Assembly (NCBI RefSeq): GCF_947504135.1
Contig: NZ_CANNGG010000003.1
Coordinates: forward strand, 310,001-374,000
DNA: 64,000 bases
Source of the DNA: an uncultured Tenacibaculum sp.
GTDB taxonomy: Bacteria > Bacteroidota > Bacteroidia > Flavobacteriales > Flavobacteriaceae
Direction of reading: 5' to 3'
Positions 27,841 to 37,300 of the stretch are shown here, one piece after another. Both the position numbers and the translations under genes were made by a program. Each line of letters begins with the position of its first letter. Within the stretch, counting starts at the first letter, position 1. A model generated the notes under the pieces. That model searched no databases. It had not been told where the DNA came from and was given only the letters and a program-made list of their open reading frames with translations.

Positions 27841-30021
27841 TTATCTAGTAAACAAAAGCTCCCTGTACTTAGTTAAAGGCCATAGATTATCATCTACCAT
27901 TAATTCCAATTTATCGCAGTGATAACGAATTTCATCAAAATAAGGTTTCACTTTGTTACAATAAGCATCTGCATTTTTTTGTCCTTCTAGTTTATTTGCC
28001 TTTTTACGTTCTTCAATCATTTGTTCTACTTTAGAGTTAATTTCAGCGATATGATTAGATATTTTCTGAATTAAATCGATTTGTTCGTTAGCGTATTTCT
28101 CAAAATTATTTCCAAAAATCTCTTTCAGTCCTCTTACATTTTCTATCAACGTATTTTGGTATTGAATAGCGATTGGTATCACATGATTTCTCGCAATGTC
28201 ACCTAACACTCTACTTTCAATTTGTATTTTCTTTGAGTATTCTTCTAACTCAATTTCATGGCGTGCTTCTACCTCAACCTTATTCATTACGCCCATTTCT
28301 TCGAAAAGAGAAATTGCCTTTTTTGAAATTTTTGCTTTTAAAGCTTCAGGAGTTGTTTTGTTATTTGACAAGCCTCTTTTCTTTGCCTCCTTTTCCCAAG
28401 CTTCTCCGTATCCATCTCCTTCAAATCGGATATTCTTTGATGCTTTAATGTATTCTCTCAATACATTAAAAATAGCTTCATCTTTTTTAAGCTTTTTCGT
28501 GTCAATTAGCTTATCTACCTCCTCTTTAAACTCATTTAATTGTTTAGCAATAATAGTGTTCAGTACAGTCATAGGACCCGCACAGTTAGACCATGACCCT
28601 ACTGCACGTAACTCAAACTTATTCCCTGTAAAAGCAAAAGGTGATGTTCTATTTCTATCCGTATTATCTAATAAAATTTCAGGGATTTTCCCGACAATAT
28701 TTAATTTTAAATCTGTCTTTTCTTCTGGCGATAATTTCCCTTTGGTAACGTTCTCTAATTCATCTAATACCGATGATAATTGTGTCCCTATAAAAACTGA
28801 TATAATAGCTGGTGGCGCTTCATTTGCCCCTAAACGATGATCGTTACTAGCACTTGCTATCGATGCTCTAATTAATTCTTCGTAATCATGAACTGCTTTG
28901 ATGGTATTTACAAAAAAGGTTAAGAATTGTAAGTTTTTCATCGGAGTTTTACCCGGACTCAATAAATTAACCCCTGTATTGGTAGATAAACTCCAGTTGT
29001 TGTGTTTTCCTGAACCATTGATTCCTGCAAATGGCTTTTCATGAAATAATACTTTGAATTTATGTCTTTGTGATACTTTTTCCATCACATCCATTAATAA
29101 TGAATTGTGATCTACTGCTAAGTTTGCTTCTTCAAAAATTGGCGCTAACTCAAACTGATTTGGTGCTACCTCATTATGTCGTGTTTTAACTGGCACTCCC
29201 AACAGCATACATTCATGTTCTAAATCGCGCATAAAATTCAATACTCTTGTAGGTATTGATCCAAAGTAATGATCATCTAATTGTTGTCCTTTTGCCGGAG
29301 CATGTCCTAACAATGCTCTTCCTGTCATCATAATATCAGGACGTGCAGCAGCTAAAGCTGTATCAATTAAAAAGTACTCTTGCTCCCAACCTAAGGTTGC
29401 ATTTACTTTACTTACGTTCTTATCAAAATATTTACAAACTGCTGTAGCCGCAGTATCAACTGCTTGTAATGCTCTTAATAAGGGCGCTTTATTATCTAAC
29501 GCCTCCCCTGTGTACGCAACGAAAACTGTTGGAATACATAAAGTAGTACCATAAATAAATGCTGGTGATGTTGGATCCCATGCGGTGTATCCACGAGCTT
29601 CAAATGTATTTCTAATTCCTCCATTAGGAAAACTCGAAGCATCTGGCTCTTGCTGCACTAGTTGACCTCCATCAAACTTTTCCATAGCTCCACCATCAAC
29701 CGTTTCAAAAAAGGCATCATGCTTTTCTGCTGTAGATCCCGTTAGTGGTTGAAACCAGTGTGTATAATGAGTGGCTCCTTTAGATAAAGCCCAGTCTTTC
29801 ATACTCACTGCGATCTGATCTGCAGTTGTTCTATCTATCTTCGTTCCAAATTCAATCGCATCCATAACACTTTGGTATGCCTCTTTGGTCATATGCTGAC
29901 GCATTGCTTGCTCGTTGAAAACATTCTTACCAAACAATTCTGAACGACGTTCGTTCTCTTCTACTACAACTGTTTCTCTATGTAAAATCTCTTGTAATGC
30001 ACTAAATCTTAAAACTGACAT
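27841..30021 (-). CDS. glnN: Glutamine synthetase type III
   Basis: This 726-residue GSIII makes glutamine from glutamate, ammonia and ATP in the cytoplasm. RFSALQEILHRE and NVFNEQAMRQHMTKEAYQSV are the GSIII-specific N-terminus. The active-site parts are GWEQEYFLID, VPVKTRHNEVAPNQFELAP, GINGSGKHNNWSLSTN and DRNRTSPFAFTGNKFELRAVGS. The size, about twice that of GSII, fits GSIII dodecamers. The start is at 30021 (MSVLRFSALQ); the in-frame ATG at 30048 adds nine residues. It is divergent from a GSII gene, so both may share control by nitrogen status. Confidence 0.9.
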   Translation of the reverse strand: MSVLRFSALQEILHRETVVVEENERRSELFGKNVFNEQAMRQHMTKEAYQSVMDAIEFGTKIDRTTADQIAVSMKDWALSKGATHYTHWFQPLTGSTAEKHDAFFETVDGGAMEKFDGGQLVQQEPDASSFPNGGIRNTFEARGYTAWDPTSPAFIYGTTLCIPTVFVAYTGEALDNKAPLLRALQAVDTAATAVCKYFDKNVSKVNATLGWEQEYFLIDTALAAARPDIMMTGRALLGHAPAKGQQLDDHYFGSIPTRVLNFMRDLEHECMLLGVPVKTRHNEVAPNQFELAPIFEEANLAVDHNSLLMDVMEKVSQRHKFKVLFHEKPFAGINGSGKHNNWSLSTNTGVNLLSPGKTPMKNLQFLTFFVNTIKAVHDYEELIRASIASASNDHRLGANEAPPAIISVFIGTQLSSVLDELENVTKGKLSPEEKTDLKLNIVGKIPEILLDNTDRNRTSPFAFTGNKFELRAVGSWSNCAGPMTVLNTIIAKQLNEFKEEVDKLIDTKKLKKDEAIFNVLREYIKASKNIRFEGDGYGEAWEKEAKKRGLSNNKTTPEALKAKISKKAISLFEEMGVMNKVEVEARHEIELEEYSKKIQIESRVLGDIARNHVIPIAIQYQNTLIENVRGLKEIFGNNFEKYANEQIDLIQKISNHIAEINSKVEQMIEERKKANKLEGQKNADAYCNKVKPYFDEIRYHCDKLELMVDDNLWPLTKYRELLFTR

Positions 30022-30058
30022 ATATGATAAGGTATAAAAGTTAAACATTTCAAAAATA

Positions 30059-30092
30059 CAAAATTACATCCAACAAAAAACACACCCCCCAA
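30059..30092 (-). promoter_or_regulatory. Candidate GSIII promoter
   Basis: On the minus strand TTG (30092-30090) lies 23 bases from TAATTTTG (30066-30059). A second -7-like box TATTTTTG is at 30058-30051. A C-run/G-run pair (CCCCCC 30085-30090, GGGG 30103-30106) lies just beyond and may be a control site. Confidence 0.4.
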
Positions 30093-30151
30093 AAAAAACA
30101 GGGGTTAAATTAATTTTAAGTTAATTTAAAACAATATTACCCCCTAAAATT

Positions 30152-30181
30152 TTGCTTAACCAAATAAAATACCCACTTTTG
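30152..30181 (+). promoter_or_regulatory. Candidate GSII promoter (TTG-N19-CACTTTTG)
   Basis: TTG 30152-30154 and CACTTTTG 30174-30181 are 19 bases apart; one base differs from TAnnTTTG. The gene starts 40 bases downstream. Confidence 0.5.
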
Positions 30182-30220
30182 CAACGTATTTAATTCCATA
30201 ACAACACAAAAACAAAAATC

Positions 30221-31231
30221 ATGAGTAAATCAAAATTAGAATACATTTGGTTAGATGGTCATGAACCAACTCAAAACATGCGTAGTAAAACTAAGGTTGA
30301 AGAAAACTTTAGCGGTAAATTAGAAGACTGCTCTATGTGGTCTTTTGACGGTAGTTCTACTGAGCAAGCATCAGGAGGTGCCTCTGACTGCTTATTGAAA
30401 CCAGTTGCTATTTATCCTGATCCAACTAGAAAAAACGGATTCTTAGTAATGTCTGAAGTTTTAAATGCTGATGGAACTCCACACGCATCAAATGCTCGTG
30501 CTACTATTGACGATGACAACAATGATTTTTGGTTTGGTTTTGAACAAGAGTATTTCTTAATGGATGCTAAAACTGATTTACCTTTAGGGTTCCCACGTGG
30601 TGGATTTCCTGGACCTCAAGGGAAATACTACTGTTCTGTAGGTGGAAGATACACTTGGGGAAGAGATTTTGTTGAGGAGCATGCTGACTTATGTATTGAA
30701 GCTGGCTTAAACTTTGAAGGAATTAACCAAGAGGTTGCTCCAGGACAATGGGAATTCCAATTATTCGCTAAAGGTGCTAAAAAAGCAGGTGATGAAATTT
30801 GGGTTGCTCGTTATTTACTAGATCGTTTAACTGAAAAATATGGTTACTATATTGAGTATCATCCAAAACCAGTAAAAGGAGATTGGAATGGTTCTGGTAT
30901 GCACGCAAACTTCTCTAATACTACATTAAGAACTTGTGGTTCTCAAGAAACTTATGAGAAAATTTGTGAAGCATTTAGACCTGTTACTGATGAACACATG
31001 GATGTTTACGGTGCTAACAACGATGAACGTTTAACTGGATTACACGAAACTGCTCACGTATCTGACTTTAGTTATGGAGTTTCTGATAGAGGTGCCTCAA
31101 TCCGTATCCCTATTATTACTGTAGAAAAAGGATGGAAAGGTTGGTTAGAAGACAGAAGACCTGCTTCAAATGCTGATCCTTACAAAGTAGCTGGTAGAAT
31201 TATAGAAACCGTAAAAGGTACCAACATATAA
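30221..31231 (+). CDS. Glutamine synthetase type II
   Basis: This 336-residue enzyme is of the eukaryote-like GSII class (glnII type), which makes glutamine. YIWLDGHEPTQNMRSKTKV and CSMWSFDGSSTEQASGGASDC form the beta-grasp domain. FGFEQEYFLMD, GRDFVEEHADLCIEAGLNFEGINQEV, PGQWEFQ, GDWNGSGMHANFS and SDRGASIRIP are the metal, ATP and substrate segments. The adenylylation site of GSI is absent, as expected. It is transcribed away from GSIII with about 200 bases between, which suggests division of labour under different nitrogen supply (inference). Confidence 0.9.
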   Translation: MSKSKLEYIWLDGHEPTQNMRSKTKVEENFSGKLEDCSMWSFDGSSTEQASGGASDCLLKPVAIYPDPTRKNGFLVMSEVLNADGTPHASNARATIDDDNNDFWFGFEQEYFLMDAKTDLPLGFPRGGFPGPQGKYYCSVGGRYTWGRDFVEEHADLCIEAGLNFEGINQEVAPGQWEFQLFAKGAKKAGDEIWVARYLLDRLTEKYGYYIEYHPKPVKGDWNGSGMHANFSNTTLRTCGSQETYEKICEAFRPVTDEHMDVYGANNDERLTGLHETAHVSDFSYGVSDRGASIRIPIITVEKGWKGWLEDRRPASNADPYKVAGRIIETVKGTNI

Positions 31232-31256
31232 TTAACAAACACAACAACACAACTAA

Positions 31257-31286
31257 AAAAGCCGCAAAATTGCGGCTTTTTTTATT
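31257..31286. terminator. Bidirectional terminator between GSII and the Ca/Na antiporter
   Basis: Stem AAAAGCCGCAA / TTGCGGCTTTT (31257-31267 with 31270-31280) with A and T tracts. Confidence 0.9.
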
Positions 31287-31303
31287 TTATGACTAATTCG
31301 TTT

Positions 31304-32245
31304 TTACGAAATCGTTAAATAGATGAAAGTTGCATACGTTCCTAATAAGAGAACACCATCTCTCCAACCTAAACGCAATCCTTTAGGAATAAATACTAAA
31401 GGTAATATTGCAAACGAAATACCCAACATCCAATAAATATCATTATTTATTAAACTATAGGCATCTGGTTTTACCTCTACAGGCGTAATCATGGCTGTAA
31501 TACCTAAAACGGCTAAAATATTAAACACATTAGATCCTACAAGGTTTCCTAATGAGATTGCTTTCTCCTTCTTTAATACTGCAATAATTGATGCCGCTAA
31601 TTCAGGAACACTAGTACCTACTGACACTACAGTTACTCCAATAATCGCATCACTTACACCAAAATGTTGCGCCATAGCTACCGAACCATTAATCAATAGC
31701 TCAGAACCACCCCATAAACCAACTCCTCCAACAGCTAAAAACAAGGCTATTTTATATAATGGTAACTCTTCATCATCTTCAGGCATCTCATCAACAACAG
31801 CTTGTTTTTGAAAACGTAGTAAGTAAATTAAAAACACCACCAACATTCCAAACAAAATAGCTCCTTCATAAAATTGAATTGTCTTATCATTTACAATAAA
31901 AAAATACAACATAGCCGAAGCAATCATCATTACTGGCCAATCTGTTTTATAAAAACTTTTTTCTACATCTATTGACGACAATATTACTGTTATACCCAAC
32001 ACCAAACCAAGGTTTGCTATATTAGATCCAATTACATTTCCTACAGCTAACCCTGTGGCGCCATCTAAAGCTGATTTTATACTTACAATTAACTCTGGTG
32101 CTGAAGTAGCAAACGAAACTACTGTCATACCTATTACAATTTTTGGTATATGCAGTTTAAGTGACAAACCTACTGCTGCTTTTAACAGCCAATTTCCTCC
32201 TAAAACCAACAATGTTAAACCAATAATAATGTATAAAATGCTCAT
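31304..32245 (-). CDS. Calcium/sodium antiporter (CaCA family, YrbG-like)
   Basis: This 313-residue inner-membrane exchanger has about ten hydrophobic segments in two inverted repeats. The two alpha-repeats carry the ion-binding signatures: VIGMTVVSFATSAPELIVSI with NVIGSNIANLGLVLG, and IIGVTVVSVGTSVPELAASI with NLVGSNVFNILAVLG. A cytoplasmic acidic loop (DEMPEDDEELP) separates them. The start at 32245 (MSILYIIIGLTLLVLGG) begins directly with the first helix; the ATG at 32338 would add a 31-residue basic extension. It stands alone in its unit. Confidence 0.9.
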   Translation of the reverse strand: MSILYIIIGLTLLVLGGNWLLKAAVGLSLKLHIPKIVIGMTVVSFATSAPELIVSIKSALDGATGLAVGNVIGSNIANLGLVLGITVILSSIDVEKSFYKTDWPVMMIASAMLYFFIVNDKTIQFYEGAILFGMLVVFLIYLLRFQKQAVVDEMPEDDEELPLYKIALFLAVGGVGLWGGSELLINGSVAMAQHFGVSDAIIGVTVVSVGTSVPELAASIIAVLKKEKAISLGNLVGSNVFNILAVLGITAMITPVEVKPDAYSLINNDIYWMLGISFAILPLVFIPKGLRLGWRDGVLLLGTYATFIYLTIS

Positions 32246-32820
32246 AAAATATTTTTTTGGCGAAGATACTCTTTTGTAACGAAGTTTTGAAACATTAACC
32301 CTCAGATAAAGTCCACTTTTAACTCCCTTGTTTTTCACTTCTGAACCTGAACAAAAAAATCAAACTGATTAAAAAGCGGTAAAAAAAAGACCTTATTCCC
32401 TTTCCTTTTTAAAAAGTCGCAAAAAACAGCCTTTAAAACATTACTGATTAAAACAATAAATACACTTTTAAATTACATTTGAAAACAACAATAAAGAGTC
32501 AATAGCTACATATTAAAACCATAATAACTTTTTTAACTTCAATTGTATATTCAAATTAATTAAATCTTATCTGAAAATTTGGCAAGCATCTTCTACTTGC
32601 TATATATTCATAAAACAATTCCGGAATTGATTAAGAATTATCAACTAAAAAACATTAAAATTCAAATGATTACAATCGCATTAAAACTAATTCTCTTAAC
32701 CATTAAAATTGCTGATTTACTATTAGGCTTGATTTTTTAATCTTTCTTATTATTTACAAAACTATGTCATTTTGAGCGATGTAAAGTGAGCTTCGCTCAT
32801 CATAACTCATTATTTTTCGT
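32246..32820. other. A/T-rich gap with a degenerate Bacteroidota-type repeat fragment
   Basis: I see no convincing gene in these 575 bases. At about 32766-32800 the stretch TGTCATTTTGAGCGATG followed by AGTGAGCTTCGCTCA resembles pieces of the dispersed TGTCATTTCGAGCG-type repeats of Flavobacteriaceae; the last part is a short inverted repeat. Confidence 0.4.
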
Positions 32821-32828
32821 TATTTTTG
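32821..32828 (+). promoter_or_regulatory. Candidate -7 box for the two small conserved genes
   Basis: TATTTTTG fits TAnnTTTG exactly and lies 18 bases before the ATG at 32847. Confidence 0.4.
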
Positions 32829-32846
32829 ATATAGAATCAACAACTA

Positions 32847-32999
32847 ATGAAAAAAAGCATTTTTAAATTATTAGCTAAGCTAAACAAAGCGCTACTACCC
32901 TCTTTTACCAAAAAAGAGTTGGATGTTACTAAAGCTTCAAAATTTCAATTAGCAATTATTGGATGGCGAGCTTATGTTACTATAAATTCTTTGGACTAA
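32847..32999 (+). CDS. Conserved 50-residue flavobacterial protein
   Basis: This short gene encodes MKKSIFKLLAKLNKALLPSF and then TKKELDVTKASKFQLAIIGW, ending RAYVTINSLD. I recognise the pattern as a small basic protein found in many Flavobacteriia, usually unnamed. It starts with an amphipathic helix and ends in a hydrophobic segment. The function is unknown. It has its own -7 box and lies 12 bases before the DUF2007-like gene, so the two are probably one operon. Confidence 0.65.
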   Translation: MKKSIFKLLAKLNKALLPSFTKKELDVTKASKFQLAIIGWRAYVTINSLD

Positions 33000-33011
33000 A
33001 ACTTATATATT

Positions 33012-33245
33012 ATGAACAAGCATGTAAAAGTTTTTTCGGGAACTCAAATCTTTGTTGGCCGATTAAGTCAACTACTTGATGAAATTAATGTTCCATATTT
33101 AATTAAAGACAATAAAGAATCTGGGAGATTGGCTGGTTTCGGTACTTTAGGCAATTCTATTGATGTATTCATCTATGAATCAGACGTTGAAAAATCTCAG
33201 AGCACTATTGATAGTTTTAAAGAAGAAATAGCAGAAGACAAATAA
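33012..33245 (+). CDS. DUF2007-like small protein
   Basis: This 77-residue cytoplasmic protein has the pattern of DUF2007 (putative signal-transducing, GlnB-like fold): KVFSGTQIFVGRLSQLLDEINVPYLIKDN near the start, then a strand IDVFIYESDVEKSQSTIDSFKEE. The biochemical role is unknown in all members I know. It sits between the 50-residue gene and tRNA-Arg. Confidence 0.7.
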   Translation: MNKHVKVFSGTQIFVGRLSQLLDEINVPYLIKDNKESGRLAGFGTLGNSIDVFIYESDVEKSQSTIDSFKEEIAEDK

Positions 33246-33274
33246 ATTAAAAAAGGTGAAAAAAATTATTTTTT

Positions 33275-33308
33275 TTGCTTTACAATTTAAAAAACATTCT
33301 TATATTTG
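33275..33308 (+). promoter_or_regulatory. tRNA-Arg promoter (TTG-N23-TATATTTG)
   Basis: TTG 33275-33277 and TATATTTG 33301-33308, 23 bases apart; the tRNA begins 12 bases after the -7 box. Confidence 0.7.
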
Positions 33309-33320
33309 CACCCGCAAAAC

Positions 33321-33394
33321 GGCCTCGTAGCATAACTGAATAGTGCACTTGATTACGGCTCAAGAGGTTGCAGGTTTGAATCCTGCCGAGGTCA
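33321..33394 (+). tRNA. tRNA-Arg (anticodon ACG)
   Basis: Acceptor stem GGCCTCG pairs with CGAGGTC (one G-T pair). The anticodon stem CTTGA/TCAAG encloses the loop TTACGGC, giving anticodon ACG (Arg, CGN codons). The T-arm is GCAGG-TTTGAAT-CCTGC. The discriminator is A and CCA is not encoded. Its last 16 bases are part of the integration site of the large element, whose left end leaves the tRNA intact. Confidence 0.95.
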
Positions 33395-33400
33395 CAAAAA
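33379..33400 (+). repeat. Left attachment repeat (att core in tRNA-Arg)
   Basis: A 22-bp sequence spanning the T-arm end, acceptor strand and following A run; identical to 60319-60340. The sequences diverge at the next base (T versus A). Confidence 0.9.
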
Positions 33401-33437
33401 TCCTTCTTAATCTATTGATTTTGAAGGGTTTAATTTT
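33398..33437 (+). terminator. Element-supplied terminator for tRNA-Arg
   Basis: AAATCCTTC pairs with GAAGGGTTT across a 16-base loop, followed by TAATTTTT. It replaces the native terminator that now lies at 60337-60373. Confidence 0.6.
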
Positions 33438-33442
33438 TAAAG

Positions 33443-33460
33443 GGTAAGTATAGTAGTAAG
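33443..33460 (+). repeat. Left candidate integrase arm site
   Basis: Two GGTAAG-like hexamers 12 bases apart (GGTAAG 33443-33448, AGTAAG 33455-33460) with TATAGT between. Sixteen of 18 bases match 60187-60204 in the same orientation. Confidence 0.6.
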
Positions 33461-33505
33461 TTTTACATCCCAAAACAAAAACAACATCTTTATCTTCAAC
33501 CTCTA

Positions 33506-33697
33506 TTATAAGATAAGCTTTATTTTCGGGAACAAGTCTATTATTTTTCTATCAAGTCTTTTAACTGTAATGTCTGTATAATTTACAGAAACCACACTTA
33601 AACTTTTATCTTCAAATTCAAAGCCCAATTTTACCTTAGATAAATCTTCTTTGCGAAAACAAGTTGCATTGGGTTTCTTTTTACCTTTATGACACAA
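33506..33697 (-). CDS. Possible small protein at element left end
   Basis: A 63-residue frame beginning MCHKGKKKPNATCFRKEDL, with later regular charged/hydrophobic alternation (KVKLGFEFEDKSLSVVSV). No family is recognised. It could be a remnant of a larger gene cut at the element edge, or chance. Coding evidence is weak. Confidence 0.25.
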   Translation of the reverse strand: MCHKGKKKPNATCFRKEDLSKVKLGFEFEDKSLSVVSVNYTDITVKRLDRKIIDLFPKIKLIL

Positions 33698-33856
33698 GCT
33701 ATATCAAGGCTTTGCAAGTAGCACTACTTAATTCTTTTAAAACAATCCAATTTGGATATATAAGAATATTTTCAAAAGTTGATAAAAAAATAGGAAGGAT
33801 AAAATAGTTAAACTAATACAATTACCAAATATTTTTTATGCACACAAAAATATAAT

Positions 33857-33864
33857 TATCTTTG
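33857..33864 (+). promoter_or_regulatory. Candidate -7 box for the metal-efflux operon
   Basis: TATCTTTG fits TAnnTTTG and lies 9 bases before the ATG at 33874, implying a nearly leaderless mRNA. No -33 TTG is seen. Confidence 0.4.
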
Positions 33865-33873
33865 CCTAAGTTT

Positions 33874-34212
33874 ATGAAGCATCTAATAATCTATATATTA
33901 ACATTTTTATTGATGTCGCCACCGCTACTGGCGCATAATGATGTTATTATATATGAAGATGATATCGAGCAACATATTGATGTTGATCATGAACATGAAG
34001 AAGAGCATCATCAAAATGATAATGATGAAGATAAGAATAAGGAGCACCACCATCATTGTTCCATAGAATTCTCTTCAATTTTGGCTATTTCTTTTCCATT
34101 AAACCAACTTCAAATAGTTGTTGCTTCTTCTGAAAAAACTTTAATAAGTTTTTATCAATCAATTTACAATTCTTCTTATTTAGACGGTATTTTCCAACCA
34201 CCTCGGGTTTAG
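33874..34212 (+). CDS. Small His-rich exported protein, first gene of the metal-efflux operon
   Basis: This 112-residue protein has a signal peptide (MKHLIIYILTFLLMSPPLLA) and then an acidic and histidine-rich stretch (DVDHEHEEEHHQ, KEHHHHCS) suited to binding divalent metals. The C-terminal part has a short hydrophobic segment and ends YLDGIFQPPRV. Proteins of this shape commonly lie before CusA/CzcA-type genes in Flavobacteriia. It may buffer metal in the periplasm or hand it to the pump (inference). I use the ATG at 33874; the frame is open from a TTG at 33862. Confidence 0.7.
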   Translation: MKHLIIYILTFLLMSPPLLAHNDVIIYEDDIEQHIDVDHEHEEEHHQNDNDEDKNKEHHHHCSIEFSSILAISFPLNQLQIVVASSEKTLISFYQSIYNSSYLDGIFQPPRV

Positions 34213-34323
34213 AGTTACTAGTTTTAAGTTATTCTGAATTTATTTCAGAAACTCATTTTAATGCATCTTTTCATTAGAAAAGATGTCTACTAATTAATGT
34301 AAATAGTAACAAAATTCATCATT

Positions 34324-37300
34324 ATGTTGGATAATATTATAAAATTTTCGATTAAAAATAAATTGATTATTGGAACATTGGTATTTGCTTTAATAGGCTG
34401 GGGAATCTATTCTGCAAAACAATTACCAATAGATGCTCTACCAGACATTACCAATAATCAGGTACAAATTATAACTTCAGCCCCTTCTCAATCAGCTCAA
34501 GACATTGAGCGTCTGGTTACATTTCCAGTTGAAATGACTATGTCTAATATACCAGATGTAGAAGAAATACGTTCATTTTCACGCTTTGGGTTGAGCGTAG
34601 TAACTGTTGTCTTTAAGGACAACATTGATATTTATTGGGCACGTCAACAAATCAGTGAACGTCTCATAGAAGCAAAAAACCAAATTCCATCTGGTATTGG
34701 TACACCTGAAATGATGCCTGTAACAACAGGATTGGGTGAAATTTATCAATATACTTTATATGCTAAAAAAGGTTATGAGAAACAATACGATGCTATGGAG
34801 TTACGCTCTATTCAAGATTGGATTGTCCGTCGTCAATTATTGGGGTTAGAAGGTGTTGCAGATGTAAGTAGTTTTGGAGGATATCTTAAGCAATACGAAG
34901 TTGCACTAATACCAGAGCGTCTATCTGCCTTAAATATAAGTATAAGTGACGTGTTTAGTGCCTTGTCAAAAAACAATCAAAATACAGGAGGCGCATATAT
35001 TGACAAAAACCCAAAGGCCTATTTTATACGTAGTGAAGGTTTGATAAAAACGTTAGACGATATCAAAAATATTGTTGTAACGAATACTCAAAACGGCACC
35101 CCTGTTTTAATTAGAGACATAGGAAAAGTACAATTTGGTAACGCCATTCGTTATGGTGCTATGACTAGAAATGGTGAGGGTGAAGTTGTTGGTGCTATTG
35201 TAATGATGTTAAAAGGAGCTAACTCATCTAAAGTAATAAAAAACGTAAAAGAACGTATTTCTCAAATTGAAAAAAGTCTTCCTGAAGGTGTTGAAATTCG
35301 CCCATTTTTAGATAGAACAAAGTTAGTGAATAAAGCTATTAAAACAGTTTCAACAAACTTAATAGAAGGAGCTCTAATTGTAATTTTCATCTTGGTTTTA
35401 CTTCTTGGAAATTTAAGAGCCAGTTTAATAGTTGCTTCGGTTATTCCTTTATCTATGTTATTCGCAATAAGCTTAATGAATTTATTCGGTGTATCAGGAA
35501 ATCTAATGAGTTTAGGTGCAATTGACTTTGGGATTATAGTTGACGGATCTGTTATCATTGTTGAAGCTACTTTACATCATCTGGGATTGCGAAAATCAGG
35601 TACATTACTTTCTCAATCTCAAATGGACGATGAAGTGTATCAATCAGCCTCAAAAATTAGAACGAGTGCGGCATTTGGAGAAATTATAATCTTAATAGTG
35701 TACTTGCCAATTTTAGCTCTAGTAGGTATCGAAGGAAAAATGTTCAAGCCAATGGCAATGACCGTTAGCTTTGCTATACTTGGAGCATTTATTTTATCGC
35801 TAACATACGTACCAATGATCAGTGCACTTTTCTTAAAGAAGAAGTTAGTTGATAAAAAGAATTTTTCAGATAAAATTATCGAATCAATTCAAAAGGTTTA
35901 TGAACCAATATTAAATTTTGTACTTACTAATGCTACCAAAGTAATTATTGCTACACTTTTAATCTTTTCGTTTAGCATTTTTACGTTTACTAAAATGGGT
36001 TCAGAATTTATACCGACACTAGATGAAGGAGATTTTGCTGCACAAATGATGGTAAGTACAGGAAGTAGTGTATCTCATACTATTAAATCATCTGAAAAGG
36101 CAGAACAAATTTTATTACGAGAATTTCCAGATGAAGTTATAGAAGTTGTGGGAAAAATAGGTTCTTCTGAAATACCAACTGATCCAATGCCTATTGAAGC
36201 GGCAGATATAATGATTATCCTTTCTGAACCAGACCATTGGACTAAAGCAAATTCCAAAGAAGAATTGGCTCAAAAAATGCAGGAAAAACTTGAAGAAAAT
36301 ATGGTGGGAGTAACCTTTGGTTTTCAACAACCCATACAAATGCGTTTTAACGAATTAATGACTGGTGCACGACAAGATGTTGTATTAAAAGTTTATGGAG
36401 AAGATCTAGATAAATTAATTTCTTATGGAAATAAGATTGCGAAAATAATTCCAACTGTTCAAGGAGCTGAAGATTTATATGTTGAAAAGGTTGGTGGATT
36501 ACAGCAAATCGTAATCGACTATAAAAGAGAACAGCTAGCACGTTACGGATTGGCTATTCAAGATGTAAACACAACTATTAATGCAGCTTTTGCTGGACAA
36601 AATGCAGGAACAGTATATGAAGGTGAAAAGCGATACGATTTAGTTGTAAGATTACAAAAATCTAGTCGCAGTAGTATAGAGGATATTAAAAAACTCTATG
36701 TTACAATGTCTAATGGTATGCAAATTCCATTAGCAAGTGTTGCCGAAATAAGTTTTAAAACAGGTCCGAATCAAATTCAAAGAGATGACGCTAAACGTCG
36801 ATTAACTGTCGGGTTTAATGTACGTGGACGTGATGTGGCTAGTATAGTCTCTGAAGTAAAAAAGAATATTGAAGAGAAAGTTCAATTTGATGCAGGCTAC
36901 TATGTAACCTATGGGGGTACGTTTAAAAATCTAGAAGAAGCACGTACAAGATTAGGGGTTGCCGTACCTGTGGCCTTGTTACTTATTTTTATGTTACTGT
37001 ATATTACGTTTAAGTCGGTAAAACAGAGCTTACTTATTTTTATGGCAATTCCTATGTCGGCCATTGGTGGAATATTTGCATTATGGTTGAGAGATATGCC
37101 TTTTAGTATCTCGGCAGGAATAGGGTTTATTGCGCTATTTGGTGTTGCTGTTTTAAATGGTATTGTACTTATTGCTGAATTTAATCGCCTCAAAAAGGAC
37201 GGAATGACTAATGTTGTCGACATCATTAAAAAAGGAACATCGGTACGTTTACGCCCTGTTATAATGACTGCTTTGGTAGCGTCTGTTGGTTTCTTACCAA

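Noticed and set aside
28196..28840. Long open frame (214 codons) antisense to GSIII
   Set aside because: It lies wholly inside a well-supported gene, has low-complexity Ser/Phe content, and is explained by codon use on the other strand.
33506..33697. Restriction or toxin gene remnant at the left end
   Set aside because: No motif supports it; kept only as a low-confidence small frame.
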